Below are positions 1 to 8,742 of a stretch of 54,640 nt of DNA, in pieces. The notes under the pieces were generated by a model that saw only the letters and a list, made by a program, of their open reading frames with translations, ran no database searches and had not been told where the DNA came from. The position numbers were made by a program, and so were the translations under genes. The stretch comes from a bacterium (GTDB taxonomy: Bacteria; Myxococcota_A; UBA9160; SZUA-336): the NCBI GenBank assembly GCA_024226335.1, contig JAAELY010000358.1:1-54640 (forward strand). The letters are read 5' to 3'. Each line of letters starts with the position of its first letter. The stretch's first letter is position 1.

Positions 1-159
1 CGAGAAGCGGGAGTCGCCGCCTGAGCAAGCAGCGTGATCCGATCGCAGATCCGTAGATCTGCAGAGGGTCGCGCGACGCAGCGCAGGCGGATGCATCGCG
101 CTTCGCAGCCGCAGCCTCCCTGTGCAGAGGTTCCCTAGCGCGGATATCTGCCCGCAGCC

Positions 160-188
160 CTGTTCCCCAGTCTCCGCATGGCTATAAT
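160..188 (+). promoter_or_regulatory. Probable sigma-70 promoter of infA
   Basis: A perfect TATAAT lies at 183-188, about 40 bases before the infA start. The -35 region is weak: CTGTTC at 160-165 gives a 17-base spacer. Transcription would begin near 195. A GGGAG ribosome binding site follows at 218-222. Only the -10 box is strong. Confidence 0.55.
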
Positions 189-227
189 GCCGCCCGCGCG
201 AAACACCAGCCCTGAACGGGAGACTGA

Positions 228-467
228 ATGGCAAAAAAGGACCTCGTGACCGTTAGCGGCCAGGTCGAGAAGATTCTCGGCGGTGGGCGCTACCAGATAA
301 AGCTCGACAACGAGCACGTGATCACGGCCCAACTCTCGGGCCGTATGCGACGCTTCCACATCCGCGTCATCACCGGAGACCGCGTGCAATGCGGCATCTC
401 CCCCTATGACCCCACACACGGCTTCATCACGTACAGGGAACCGCTGGGCGGACGTCCCAAGCCCTAG
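228..467 (+). CDS. infA: Translation initiation factor IF-1
   Basis: IF-1 binds the ribosomal A site of the 30S subunit during initiation and acts with IF-2 and IF-3 in the cytoplasm. The 79-residue product is one S1/OB-fold domain. It starts MAKKD, and the family pattern follows: an acidic stretch around HVITAQLSGRMRR (residues 30-42) and then GDRV and SPYDPTHGFITYR. The usual length is about 72; the extra residues are a short Gly/Pro/Lys tail. The ATG follows GGGAG with a 5-base spacer and a good -10 box. It stands alone, with nhaA starting 159 bases downstream. Nothing in the window shows whether a second infA copy exists elsewhere. Confidence 0.9.
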   Translation: MAKKDLVTVSGQVEKILGGGRYQIKLDNEHVITAQLSGRMRRFHIRVITGDRVQCGISPYDPTHGFITYREPLGGRPKP

Positions 468-626
468 TACCTTGAATCGCAGCTATCCCAGCAAGCCGCG
501 GCGAACTGGCGCTCGTGTCGGGAAAGGGCGCCAGCGTCACGCATGGATTCGCGTCTAGCCGAACCGCTTGCCGTGGCCCTGAGATAGGGTACACGCTCTG
601 GCCATACCAAGTCTCGGGTGAGAGCA

Positions 627-1967
627 ATGTCGGACACGACCTCAAAGCCACCTCCGCTTCCTCCGATGCCGAGCGTTCCGGTCGATGCCATCACACGACC
701 GCTGAACCGCTTTCTGCATATCGAGGCAGCCAGTGGTGCCGTGTTGATCCTGTTCACGATCGCCGCACTGATCCTCGCAAACTCCCCGATCGCAGGTGAT
801 TTCCACCATCTGCTCGAGACCCCGATCGGCATCTCGATCGGATCCTTCGCCCTGAACTACAGCTTGCACCATTGGATCAACGACGGACTGATGACGATCT
901 TCTTTTTCGTCGTCGGCCTGGAGATCAAGCGCGAGTTCGTCTTCGGGGAATTGCGTGACCCCAAGAAAGCGGCGCTTCCGCTCGCCGCCGCAATAGGCGG
1001 CATGGTGGCCCCCGCCGGGATCTATCTGCTCCTTCAGGGAAGCGGACCGGCAGCACGGGGCTGGGGAATTCCGATGGCGACCGACATCGCGTTCGTCGTC
1101 GGATGCATGGCCGTTCTCGGCCCGCGCATCCCTCACGGCCTGCGCATCATGTTGCTCTCACTCGCGATCGTCGATGACATCGGAGCGATCATCGTGATTG
1201 CAATCGGCTACACCGAGGGCCTGGACCTCAGATCGCTCTTCATCGGTTGCGCGGGTTTCTTGGTGTGCGTCTTCTTCAATCGCATCGGCATTCGCAGCGT
1301 GGCCGTCTACATCGTCGTGGGCATCGCCATCTGGTACTCGTTCATGATGTCGGGCATACACGCTACGGTTTCAGGAGTAGTCCTCGGCCTGATCACCCCC
1401 GGACGCCCTTGGATCGACGACGGTCTATTCGGCGACGCGGTGCGCAAGACAGCGGGCCTCATTCGCGGCAACGATTCGAACGGATCGACGCAACGGCACG
1501 ATATGCTGCGCCAGATGGCGGTGGCCGCGCGGGAGACCATCCCGCCCCTGGAACGGCTCGAGAGCCTGTTACACCCGTGGGTGAGCTTCGCGATCATGCC
1601 GGTTTTCGCCTTCGCGAATGCGGGCGTTCATCTGGACTCTTCGGGTTTCTCCAACCCGATCGGGCTGGCCGTGATCGCGGGCCTGCTGCTCGGCAAACCC
1701 ATCGGCATCTTCCTGACCAGCTTTGTCGCGGTACGCCTGGGAGTGGCCCGCCTGCCCTCGGGTCTGGGCTGGAGCGGCGTGATCGGTGGCGGCTTTCTCG
1801 GGGGCATCGGCTTCACGATGGCCCTGTTCATCGCAGGCCTGGCACTTGACGGAGACATGCTCGATGCTTCAAAAATCGGCATCCTCGTCGGATCACTGGC
1901 CAGCGCAATCGTCGGCAGTGCGATCTTGATCGTCGTCCTGCCCAAACCAACCGATCACGCCCGCTGA
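627..1967 (+). CDS. nhaA: Na+/H+ antiporter NhaA
   Basis: This inner-membrane antiporter exports Na+ in exchange for H+ and supports pH and salt homeostasis. The 446-residue protein has the NhaA pattern: about 12 hydrophobic segments, TDIAF with Asp153 (E. coli Asp133), and the ion-binding pair Asp183-Asp184 in SLAIVDDIGA (E. coli Asp163/164). The C-terminal segment GGGFLGGIGFTMALFIAGLA is also typical. It is longer than E. coli NhaA (388) because of a Pro-rich N-terminus and a charged loop around residues 270-300. An in-frame GTG at 618 is possible, but ATG 627 sits just behind GGTGAGAG and is preferred. It is the first of three cation antiporters within 4.5 kb. Confidence 0.93.
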   Translation: MSDTTSKPPPLPPMPSVPVDAITRPLNRFLHIEAASGAVLILFTIAALILANSPIAGDFHHLLETPIGISIGSFALNYSLHHWINDGLMTIFFFVVGLEIKREFVFGELRDPKKAALPLAAAIGGMVAPAGIYLLLQGSGPAARGWGIPMATDIAFVVGCMAVLGPRIPHGLRIMLLSLAIVDDIGAIIVIAIGYTEGLDLRSLFIGCAGFLVCVFFNRIGIRSVAVYIVVGIAIWYSFMMSGIHATVSGVVLGLITPGRPWIDDGLFGDAVRKTAGLIRGNDSNGSTQRHDMLRQMAVAARETIPPLERLESLLHPWVSFAIMPVFAFANAGVHLDSSGFSNPIGLAVIAGLLLGKPIGIFLTSFVAVRLGVARLPSGLGWSGVIGGGFLGGIGFTMALFIAGLALDGDMLDASKIGILVGSLASAIVGSAILIVVLPKPTDHAR

Positions 1968-2009
1968 TCAGGTCCGCTGATCACGCCAACTGAAGGAACT
2001 CGAGCCCTC

Positions 2010-2537
2010 ATGAGTACAAGCGGATTCTCCGATCCAGTCGTCTTGTTGCTGGCCGGTAGCCCGAGCGATCTCGATCTGGTTCTGGACTGCGAAGATACGC
2101 TGCGAGAACTCGACATCCCGTGCGATATCCGCGTGCTGTCCGCCCATCGAACACCGGCTAAAACTGCAGCTTGCGCCGAGAACGCGCAGAAGAACGGCTT
2201 CCAGGTATTGATCGCCTTTGCCGGGTTATCCGCCCAACTGGCAGGCGTTGCAGCGGCCCACTCCCTTCTGCCGGTCATAGCCGTGCCGCGTGCGGTCGGA
2301 CCGCTCAACGGAATCGACGCAACCCTGGCTTCGCTACAACTTCCCCCGGGAACTCCCGCGGCCGTCGTTGCGATCGACGGAGCGAAGAACGCCGCATTAC
2401 TCGCCGCACGGATCCTCGCGGTTGCGAACTCAGAACTGCGCGACCGCCTGCGCGAATTCGGCGAACGCAACAAGGAACGCTACGCACCCGAGCACGTTGC
2501 CGCGGCCATCGAGAAGGCCCGCCGGGCGCGAAAGTGA
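2010..2537 (+). CDS. purE: PurE-like AIR carboxylase, class II-like
   Basis: PurE acts in de novo purine synthesis, making CAIR. Class I enzymes are N5-CAIR mutases that depend on PurK; class II enzymes carboxylate AIR directly with CO2. The 175-residue protein has the PurE fold signature: GSPSDLD (phosphate loop), SAHRTP with the catalytic His46, and a C-terminal KNAALLAARI. The second motif, GGAAHLPG in class I, reads AGLSAQLAG here, with Gln76 where class I has His. That pattern and KNAALLAARI resemble class II (AGRSNALSG). No purK is nearby. The class assignment is by eye. The protein may also be a diverged paralogue. Confidence 0.75.
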   Translation: MSTSGFSDPVVLLLAGSPSDLDLVLDCEDTLRELDIPCDIRVLSAHRTPAKTAACAENAQKNGFQVLIAFAGLSAQLAGVAAAHSLLPVIAVPRAVGPLNGIDATLASLQLPPGTPAAVVAIDGAKNAALLAARILAVANSELRDRLREFGERNKERYAPEHVAAAIEKARRARK

Positions 2538-2547
2538 CTCGATCTGC

Positions 2548-3510
2548 ATGAGTTCGGGTGTTCTCACAGACATCGGACTCGTCCTGATCTCGGTCTCCCT
2601 TCTGTGGAAAGGCGGGGACTGGGTTGTCCTTTCGGCTCTGCGCATCGCGCGCCGCCTCGATGTCTCCGATGTCGTGATCGGGCTGACCGTCGTCGCGCTG
2701 GGCACCTCGGCACCGGAGATCGTAGTCACGCTGATCACTGCACTCAGCGGGCATCACGACATCTCCGTTGGCAACGTCGTCGGCTCCAACATCTTCAACA
2801 TCGGCTTCATCCTGGGCGGTTGTGCCGCCGCACGAGCCATCCCCACGACACGCTACCTGGTCCTGCGCGATGGGAGCATTCTGCTTCTGGGGTCCGTCCT
2901 CGTACTCTTCCTCCTGTACGACAGCACGCTCTCTCGGGGAGAAGGCATGCTCATGGTCACGCTGTTGGTGACCTACCTGGTGTACCTGATGCGCCACGAG
3001 GAAGAGCCAGCGGAGGAGATGGAAGAGGATTTCCAGGTGGACCCGGGACGCGGGATCGACTTCTTCTTTCTATGCGCGGCGCTGGGCTGCGTGATCGGCG
3101 GAGCTCATCTCCTGGTCCAGGCGGCATCGAGTCTCGCACTGGCCATCGGGCTGAGCGAATGGGAAATCGCGGTGACGATCGTCGCCGGCGGAACGTCCTT
3201 GCCGGAACTCTCGACCGCAATCGCGGCCGCGCGTCGCGGTCGCTCGGCAATCATGGCCGCGACCTTGATCGGGAGCAGTCTCTTCAATCTTCTGGGTGTG
3301 CTCGGGCTCGCCGCGTTTCTACACCCGCTTACCATCGTCGATACCGCACAAACGAGCCTGTTCATGATGGCGGGCATGTTCGCCTTCATGGTGGTGTTCA
3401 TGCGCAGTGGTTGGCGACTCTCACGCATCGAAGGCGCGTTGCTCGTGGGCATGGCGGCGCTGCGCTGGAGTAGCGATCTGGCTCCGGCGTTCTGGACCGG
3501 GATCTTCTGA
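2548..3510 (+). CDS. Na+/Ca2+ exchanger, YrbG family
   Basis: An inner-membrane member of the calcium/cation antiporter superfamily that exchanges Ca2+ for Na+ or H+. The 320-residue product shows the two inverted alpha repeats: GLTVVALGTSAPEIV with NVVGSNIFNIGF in the first half, and VAGGTSLPELSTAI with LIGSSLFNLLG in the second. About ten hydrophobic segments are visible, split by an acidic cytoplasmic loop (EEEPAEEMEEDF). The open frame extends upstream to 2290, but that stretch overlaps purE in another frame and is low-complexity. ATG 2548, ten bases after the purE stop, is therefore taken as the start. Close spacing suggests cotranscription with purE. Confidence 0.88.
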   Translation: MSSGVLTDIGLVLISVSLLWKGGDWVVLSALRIARRLDVSDVVIGLTVVALGTSAPEIVVTLITALSGHHDISVGNVVGSNIFNIGFILGGCAAARAIPTTRYLVLRDGSILLLGSVLVLFLLYDSTLSRGEGMLMVTLLVTYLVYLMRHEEEPAEEMEEDFQVDPGRGIDFFFLCAALGCVIGGAHLLVQAASSLALAIGLSEWEIAVTIVAGGTSLPELSTAIAAARRGRSAIMAATLIGSSLFNLLGVLGLAAFLHPLTIVDTAQTSLFMMAGMFAFMVVFMRSGWRLSRIEGALLVGMAALRWSSDLAPAFWTGIF

Positions 3511-3640
3511 CGGGCTCTACAGCGAGTTTCAGCAATGAAGAGCGCGGATGAAAGACGCCGCGTGATGACGGGAATGGGTTTTTCCGCAGCCTGCCAGGGA
3601 TTGCTGGCGGAGTTCCGGTCTGGCGCAGTAGACTCCGGCG

Positions 3641-5068
3641 ATGCCCGAAGGCTTCGAACCCAGCGTTCTTTCGCTCCTCCCGGCCGCGGTGACGATCGCA
3701 CTCGCGTTCGCGACGCGTCAGGTCATCGCATCCCTGTTCGCCGGTGTGTTGACCGGTGGTCTGGTCTTCTACCTGGAAACCGGAGACCCATCGAAGGCGA
3801 ATCCCATCACGAGTTTTCTTTTTCCCTCGATCGGATCCAAGAACTACGCCCAGATCCTCTTGATCTATCTGTGGAGCCTGGGAGGCTTGATCGGACTCTG
3901 GGAAAAGACTGGCGCAGCGGCCCATTTCGCGAAAACAGTGGGAAGCCGATTCGCTCGCGATCGGCGCACTTCCCTGGTTTCCGCCTGGTTGCTGGGCGTG
4001 GTCTTCCACCAGGGAGGCACGGTCAGCACCGTACTCACCGGCTCCACGGTCAAACCCATCGCCGACAAGCACAAGGTGAGCCACGAAGAACTGGCCTATG
4101 TCGTCGACTCAACGGCCTCTCCCGTTGCAACGCTGGCGGCCTTCAACGCCTGGCCGCTGTACGTGGCAGGTCTGGTTGCGGGAACCATCCCGCTGTTCCC
4201 GGACGACCTGAGCGGAGCGCGCTTCTTCTGGAGTTCGATCCCGTTCAACTTCTACGCCTGGTTCGCGGTGACCTCGACACTGCTGCTTTCACTCGGAGCC
4301 CTGCCATGGATCGGCTCCGGCATGCGACGCGCGCGCGAACGTTCGATCAACCACGGACTGCTCGACGCCGACGATGCCAAGCCCATGCTCGTCGTCGAAC
4401 CCGAACCCACCATCGAGTCAACCGGTTATTCCGCCAGCCTCGTCGACTTCTTCGTGCCCATCGGCGTTCTGCTCGGTCTGGCGATCATTCCCTACTACCT
4501 GCTCGACGAAAGCTGGATCAACGAGGCATTCATGTGCGCGGTGTTGTCTGCAATGTTGATTGCGGGCGCACGCGGCATGCCGCTTCCCGAGGTACTCGAC
4601 GGATTCTTGCGCGGATGCCAGAAGATGACGATCGGCGCGATCATTCTCGGGCTGGCCGTCACACTCGGGACTGTGTCGAAGCAACTCGGGACGGCCGCCT
4701 ACGTGGTGCAACTGGTGGGCTCGGGTTTCCCGCCCGTACTACTGCCCGCCGCTCTGACTCTGCTCTGCATGGGAATCGCGTTCGCGACGGGAACTTCTTG
4801 GGGAACCTATGCGGTGGTATTCCCGCTCGCGATGCCTCTGGCCTGGGCACTCAATCCCGACCCCGAGTACGTGCGCGTGTGCTTCGGCGCCGTGCTCGGA
4901 GGTGCCGTCTTTGGCGACCAGTGCTCACCGATCTCCGACACGACGATCCTCTCGAGCATGTTCACGGGCTGCGACATGATGCATCACGTGAACACTCAGA
5001 TCCCATTGGCCCTGACCGCGGCGATCCTGGGCATGCTCTGCTCGACGATCGCGGCGGCGCTGGTCTGA
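3641..5068 (+). CDS. nhaC: NhaC-family Na+/H+ antiporter
   Basis: A secondary transporter of the ion transporter superfamily that exchanges cytoplasmic Na+ for H+. The 475-residue protein has about 11-12 hydrophobic segments and NhaC features: VVFHQGGTVSTVLTGS near residues 120-135, DSTASPVATLAAFNAWP, GTSWGTYAVVFPLA and GDQCSPISDTTILSS near the C-terminus. No strong ribosome binding site precedes ATG 3641. It converges on lysA with one base between the stop codons. It adds a third alkali-cation exporter to this stretch, which would suit a saline or alkaline habitat; that is inference. Confidence 0.88.
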   Translation: MPEGFEPSVLSLLPAAVTIALAFATRQVIASLFAGVLTGGLVFYLETGDPSKANPITSFLFPSIGSKNYAQILLIYLWSLGGLIGLWEKTGAAAHFAKTVGSRFARDRRTSLVSAWLLGVVFHQGGTVSTVLTGSTVKPIADKHKVSHEELAYVVDSTASPVATLAAFNAWPLYVAGLVAGTIPLFPDDLSGARFFWSSIPFNFYAWFAVTSTLLLSLGALPWIGSGMRRARERSINHGLLDADDAKPMLVVEPEPTIESTGYSASLVDFFVPIGVLLGLAIIPYYLLDESWINEAFMCAVLSAMLIAGARGMPLPEVLDGFLRGCQKMTIGAIILGLAVTLGTVSKQLGTAAYVVQLVGSGFPPVLLPAALTLLCMGIAFATGTSWGTYAVVFPLAMPLAWALNPDPEYVRVCFGAVLGGAVFGDQCSPISDTTILSSMFTGCDMMHHVNTQIPLALTAAILGMLCSTIAAALV

Positions 5069-5069
5069 C

Positions 5070-6305
5070 TCAGACTTCTTCGAGCCCGATCAGATCGTCG
5101 ATCGTCTGGCGTCGGCGAATCAGCGTCACCTCCGAGCCATCGATCAGGATCTCGGGTGCGAACGGATGGGAGTTGTAGTTCATCGCCATGACCGCTGAAT
5201 AGGCGCCCGTGTCGTGAAAAACGGCGTAGTCACCGACCTCCACATCGGGAAGATCCCTGGGCACGACGATGCCGCCCTCGTCCTGGGTAAACACATCTCC
5301 TGACTCGCACAGCGGGCCAGCGACGATCGTGGGTTGAGTCTCGCCCGAAGCCACTTCACCGGACTTCTTGAGAAACGAAATCTCGTGCCGACTGCCGTAC
5401 ATGGCGGGCCGCACCAGATTATTGAACCCGGCATCGACCAGGACGAAGCGATTGGGCCCCTCGCGTTTGATCGCGCGAACCTCGGCCAGGAGTTTTCCCG
5501 ATTCGCCGACCAGGAAACGTCCCGGTTCAATCTCGAGCGAGACTTCGTGAGCCACGATCTTCTCGACCTGCTTGCGCGCCGCGTTCCAGAGCGAATGCAG
5601 CGACTCGGTGTCGAATAGATCCTGACCCGCTTCGTAGGGAATCGGCAGGCCGCCGCCCCCCGAGATCGAGCGAACATCGACACCGAGCGTACTCACCTGC
5701 GCGACCATCGCCTCGCAGACCTCCTTGAGGTGCTCGAAATCGGTCCCCGATCCGATGTGCATATGCAGCCCGACCAGATCCAGACGGTGTTTCTCGATAC
5801 TGCGCAGAGCCTCTTCGAGGTACTCGTACCAGATTCCGTGCTTGCTCCAGATGCCGCCGGTATTGGTCTTGCGACTGTGGCCATGACCGAATCCCGGATT
5901 CACACGAAGCCATACCCGGTGTCCGGGTTTGCGTCGACCGAGTTGTTCGAGCATATCCGTGGAGCCGGCGTTCACAGGAATATCGTGCTCGACCACTAGA
6001 TCGAGCGCCTCGGCCGTGAAGATATCTGCGGTGTAGACCATCGAAGCGGGCTCGCCCGCACCACTGAAGCCCGCGCGCAGCCCGCGTTGGATCTCACCAG
6101 CCGATACGGCATCGACCCGCAAGCCCTCCTGGCGCATCAGACGCAACACGGCGAGATTGCTCCACGCCTTCTGCGCGTACCGGATCACGTCGAATCCGCG
6201 CAGAGCTTCGATGCGTTCGCGGATCACATTCGCGTCGTATACGTACACGGGGGTGCCCTGCTCTCGGGCCAGGCGCGCGAGCAGGGCTCCATCGACAGGC
6301 TTCAT
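5070..6305 (-). CDS. lysA: Diaminopimelate decarboxylase
   Basis: LysA is a cytoplasmic PLP enzyme that decarboxylates meso-diaminopimelate to L-lysine, the last step of lysine synthesis. The 411-residue product matches the family length. Visible motifs are RYAQKAW with the PLP lysine Lys46, GLHMHIGSG, the glycine-rich phosphate-binding SGGGGLPIPY, LEIEPGRFLV, GPLCESGDVF with the active-site Cys, and DTGAYSAVMAMNYNSHP. A strong GGAGGAG lies six bases before the ATG. It is transcribed away from the aminotransferase gene across an 89-base gap. A related decarboxylase (ornithine or carboxynorspermidine) is less likely because CESGD and the HIGSG pattern fit LysA. Confidence 0.92.
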   Translation of the reverse strand: MKPVDGALLARLAREQGTPVYVYDANVIRERIEALRGFDVIRYAQKAWSNLAVLRLMRQEGLRVDAVSAGEIQRGLRAGFSGAGEPASMVYTADIFTAEALDLVVEHDIPVNAGSTDMLEQLGRRKPGHRVWLRVNPGFGHGHSRKTNTGGIWSKHGIWYEYLEEALRSIEKHRLDLVGLHMHIGSGTDFEHLKEVCEAMVAQVSTLGVDVRSISGGGGLPIPYEAGQDLFDTESLHSLWNAARKQVEKIVAHEVSLEIEPGRFLVGESGKLLAEVRAIKREGPNRFVLVDAGFNNLVRPAMYGSRHEISFLKKSGEVASGETQPTIVAGPLCESGDVFTQDEGGIVVPRDLPDVEVGDYAVFHDTGAYSAVMAMNYNSHPFAPEILIDGSEVTLIRRRQTIDDLIGLEEV

Positions 6306-6394
6306 CTAAGACTCCTCCGGAATCGAGCCGCGGCCCACGGTAGCAAGCCGTCGGCCGCACTGCCCGGTCACCTCTGCGCGGAAGCAGCGCGTCC

Positions 6395-7753
6395 ATGCAT
6401 AATGCCTCAACCAGATACAGGAGAACGCCCTTGGCCGGAGCGCCCGCCGATCTCGATCAGCTCGACCGCGACTCACTCTTGCATCCATTCACGAACCTCT
6501 CCGGGCATCTGGAGCGCGGCGGGACCCTGATCGTCGAAGGAGACGGGGTACGCGTGCGCGACTCGCAGGGGCGCAGCTACCTGGATGCCATGGCGGGTCT
6601 GTGGTGCGTGAACGTGGGCTACGGCCGAGATGAAATCGCCGAGGCGATTGCCGAGCAGGTGCGACGCCTGCCCTTCTTCCACTCGTTCGCGTCGATGGGG
6701 AACGAACCCTCCGTGCGCCTGGCCGCGAAGCTGCTGGAACTCTCACCGGTGCCGATGGCGCGTGCATTCTTCGGGCTCTCGGGCTCCGACGCCAACGATT
6801 CACAGATCAAACTGGTGTGGCGCTACAACAATCTGCGCGGCCAGCCGGACAAGAAGAAGATCGTTTCACGCCACGGCGGCTACCACGGAGTCACTCTGGG
6901 CGCCGGAAGCCTTACGGGACTGCCCGCAATCCACAGGGCCTTCGACCTGCCCCTGCCCGGATTCCTGCACGTTTCGACGCCGCACTTCCGCGCGGGTGAG
7001 GCAGAACTCTCGGAATCAGATTATGTGGACCAGCTCGCGAACGAACTGGACGAGCGGATCCGGGCCGAAGGACCTGAGAGTGTCGCGGCCTTCATCGCCG
7101 AGCCGGTCATGGGTGCGGGCGGCGTAATCGTCCCACCGACGGGCTACTTCGAGCGCATCCAGGAAGTCCTGCGCGAGCACGATGTACTGATGATCGCCGA
7201 CGAGGTCATCTGCGGCTTCGGCCGTCTCGGCCACTGGTTTGGCTCGGAGGCTTTCGGCATCCGTCCCGACCTCATGACTCTGGCCAAAGGCTTGACTAGC
7301 GGCTACCTGCCGATGTCCGCCTGTCTGATCTCCGAACCGATCTGGCAGGTACTGCGAGACGCACCCGCCGATATGGGACCGTTCACGCACGGCTTCACCT
7401 ACAGCGGGCATCCAGCTTCCGCTGCGGCAGCACTCGCGAACCTGAACATCCTGGAACGGGAAGGCCTGGTGGCCGCTGCAGCCAAGACAGGCGCCGAACT
7501 CCAGCGACGTCTGCGCGAGTCGTTTACGGGCCATGCGAAAGTTCGCGAGGTGCGCGGCATCGGCATGATGGCGGCGATCGAACCTCGAGATCCCGGAGAC
7601 ACCGCCCGCGCCCAACAGGCCTTGCACGACGCGGGCATCCTCACGCGTGCCGTGGCGGGAACATGCATCGCCCTTTCACCTCCGCTGATCCTGAACACGA
7701 GCGAACTCGACGAGCTGATGACCGCCCTGCAGACGGTCTTCGATCGACTCTGA
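6395..7753 (+). CDS. Class III PLP aminotransferase (omega-transaminase type)
   Basis: This fold-type I PLP enzyme transfers amino groups between an omega-amino or alkyl amine donor and a keto acid. The substrate cannot be read from sequence. The 452-residue product has the subgroup III pattern: DAMAGLWCVNVGYGR, SGSDANDSQIKLVWRYN, SRHGGYHGVT, AEPVMGAGGVIVPP, MIADEVICGFGRLG (PLP-ring Asp) and LAKGLTSGYLPMSA, where Lys298 forms the Schiff base. FTHGFTYSGHP follows. An in-frame TTG at 6431 is preceded by AGGAG with a 7-base spacer and could be the true start, giving 440 residues. Pyruvate- or putrescine-linked transaminases are the nearest familiar relatives. Confidence 0.87.
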   Translation: MHNASTRYRRTPLAGAPADLDQLDRDSLLHPFTNLSGHLERGGTLIVEGDGVRVRDSQGRSYLDAMAGLWCVNVGYGRDEIAEAIAEQVRRLPFFHSFASMGNEPSVRLAAKLLELSPVPMARAFFGLSGSDANDSQIKLVWRYNNLRGQPDKKKIVSRHGGYHGVTLGAGSLTGLPAIHRAFDLPLPGFLHVSTPHFRAGEAELSESDYVDQLANELDERIRAEGPESVAAFIAEPVMGAGGVIVPPTGYFERIQEVLREHDVLMIADEVICGFGRLGHWFGSEAFGIRPDLMTLAKGLTSGYLPMSACLISEPIWQVLRDAPADMGPFTHGFTYSGHPASAAAALANLNILEREGLVAAAAKTGAELQRRLRESFTGHAKVREVRGIGMMAAIEPRDPGDTARAQQALHDAGILTRAVAGTCIALSPPLILNTSELDELMTALQTVFDRL

Positions 7754-7774
7754 CGAGCCGCGACAGGAGGGTCC

Positions 7775-8371
7775 ATGCACCGCGAGCCGATTCTGCAGCT
7801 TCTCCAGCGATACCTGAGCCGGTTCCCCGAAGAGCGTGTCGCGACAGATCATCTGCGCCAGTTCGTGCGCGCAAATACCGACTGCTTCGAACGCAGCTGC
7901 GTCGATGGGCACATCACGGCTTCAGCGTGGATCGTCTCTCACGATCATTCGCGAATTCTGCTCACGCACCACCGCAAGCTCGGTGTCTGGTTGCAGCTCG
8001 GAGGTCACGCCGATGGAGATCCCGACACCGAGCGGGTCGCGTTGACGGAAGCGCGTGAGGAATCCGGCATGCGGGCCTTCTCGTTCATGCCCGATGCGGA
8101 CGGAATGCAGGTACTCGATCTGGACGTGCACAGAATCCCGGCGCGAGATCGCGATCCAGAACACCTGCACCTCGATGTGAACTACCTTCTGATCGCGGCC
8201 GCCGGTCAGCCGCTCGTGATCAGCGACGAGTCCACCGACCTGGCCTGGTTCGACTGGGGGGAAGCGCGGCGCCGTCTGCACGACCCGAGTCAATTGCGCA
8301 AGGTGGGAAAGGCCTGGGAACGGCTTCGACCTCTCGGAGTTCTGGACGAAACACCCGGGAGAACGACGTGA
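7775..8371 (+). CDS. NUDIX hydrolase
   Basis: NUDIX enzymes cleave nucleoside diphosphates linked to another moiety, using Mg2+. The 198-residue protein has one NUDIX domain from about residue 45. The box GGHADGDPDTERVAL-TEAREESGM keeps the catalytic EARE-ES-G core but lacks the usual Glu six residues after the first Gly and has Thr for the Arg of REXXEE. This GGHADGD variant is common in actinobacterial and proteobacterial homologues, so it is probably active. The substrate is unknown. AGGAGGG precedes the ATG. The stop overlaps the next gene by 4 bases (GTGA), so the two are translationally coupled. Confidence 0.85.
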   Translation: MHREPILQLLQRYLSRFPEERVATDHLRQFVRANTDCFERSCVDGHITASAWIVSHDHSRILLTHHRKLGVWLQLGGHADGDPDTERVALTEAREESGMRAFSFMPDADGMQVLDLDVHRIPARDRDPEHLHLDVNYLLIAAAGQPLVISDESTDLAWFDWGEARRRLHDPSQLRKVGKAWERLRPLGVLDETPGRTT

Positions 8372-8739
8372 GCCAGTGGCGCAGTGTCGCGGAGTACAAA
8401 GTCGAGGTGCTCGCCTACGTTGCCGAAAACGACTTCGTGAGCTTTGCGGCGCTGCACAAGCAGTTTGCCGGTGATTCCCGCGAAGAGACCCAGATTGCAC
8501 TTCCGGGCAATCGCATCATCTGGAGCGGCATGCCCAGGCCCCTGGTCGACGCGATCCTCGAACTCCTCGAAGAGCAATCGCTTGCCGCCATCCCCGGTCA
8601 CAAGTCGGATTACAAGACCGACGGACGCGTCCTCACTCTGCCCGTCGAAAAGACCATTCCACCCGAGGGGCACGACGAACCCCACTGGTTCCCAGTGCTA
8701 TTGCGGCCCATGGCCAGTGTGCTCGACGAGCAGGACTGA
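8368..8739 (+). CDS. Unknown small protein coupled to NUDIX gene
   Basis: The 123-residue product was not recognised. It begins at a GTG that overlaps the NUDIX stop codon in a GTGA junction, which fixes the start. The protein is soluble and slightly acidic, with no signal or membrane segment. Its N-terminus (about residues 8-30) could form a winged-helix-like start (EYKVEVLAYVAENDFVSFAAL). The middle has IIWSGMPRPLVDAILELLEE, and the C-terminus is rich in Pro and His (PPEGHDEPHWFPVLLRPM). The coupling suggests a role with the NUDIX hydrolase, but no function can be given. Confidence 0.72.
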   Translation: MSQWRSVAEYKVEVLAYVAENDFVSFAALHKQFAGDSREETQIALPGNRIIWSGMPRPLVDAILELLEEQSLAAIPGHKSDYKTDGRVLTLPVEKTIPPEGHDEPHWFPVLLRPMASVLDEQD

Positions 8740-8742
8740 GCG

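Noticed and set aside
135-419. 94-residue minus-strand frame over infA
   Set aside because: It is a shadow of infA with no ribosome binding site or family pattern.
3535-5178. 547-residue plus-strand frame over nhaC
   Set aside because: It is Arg-rich shadow sequence; the nhaC frame has clear membrane segments and family motifs.
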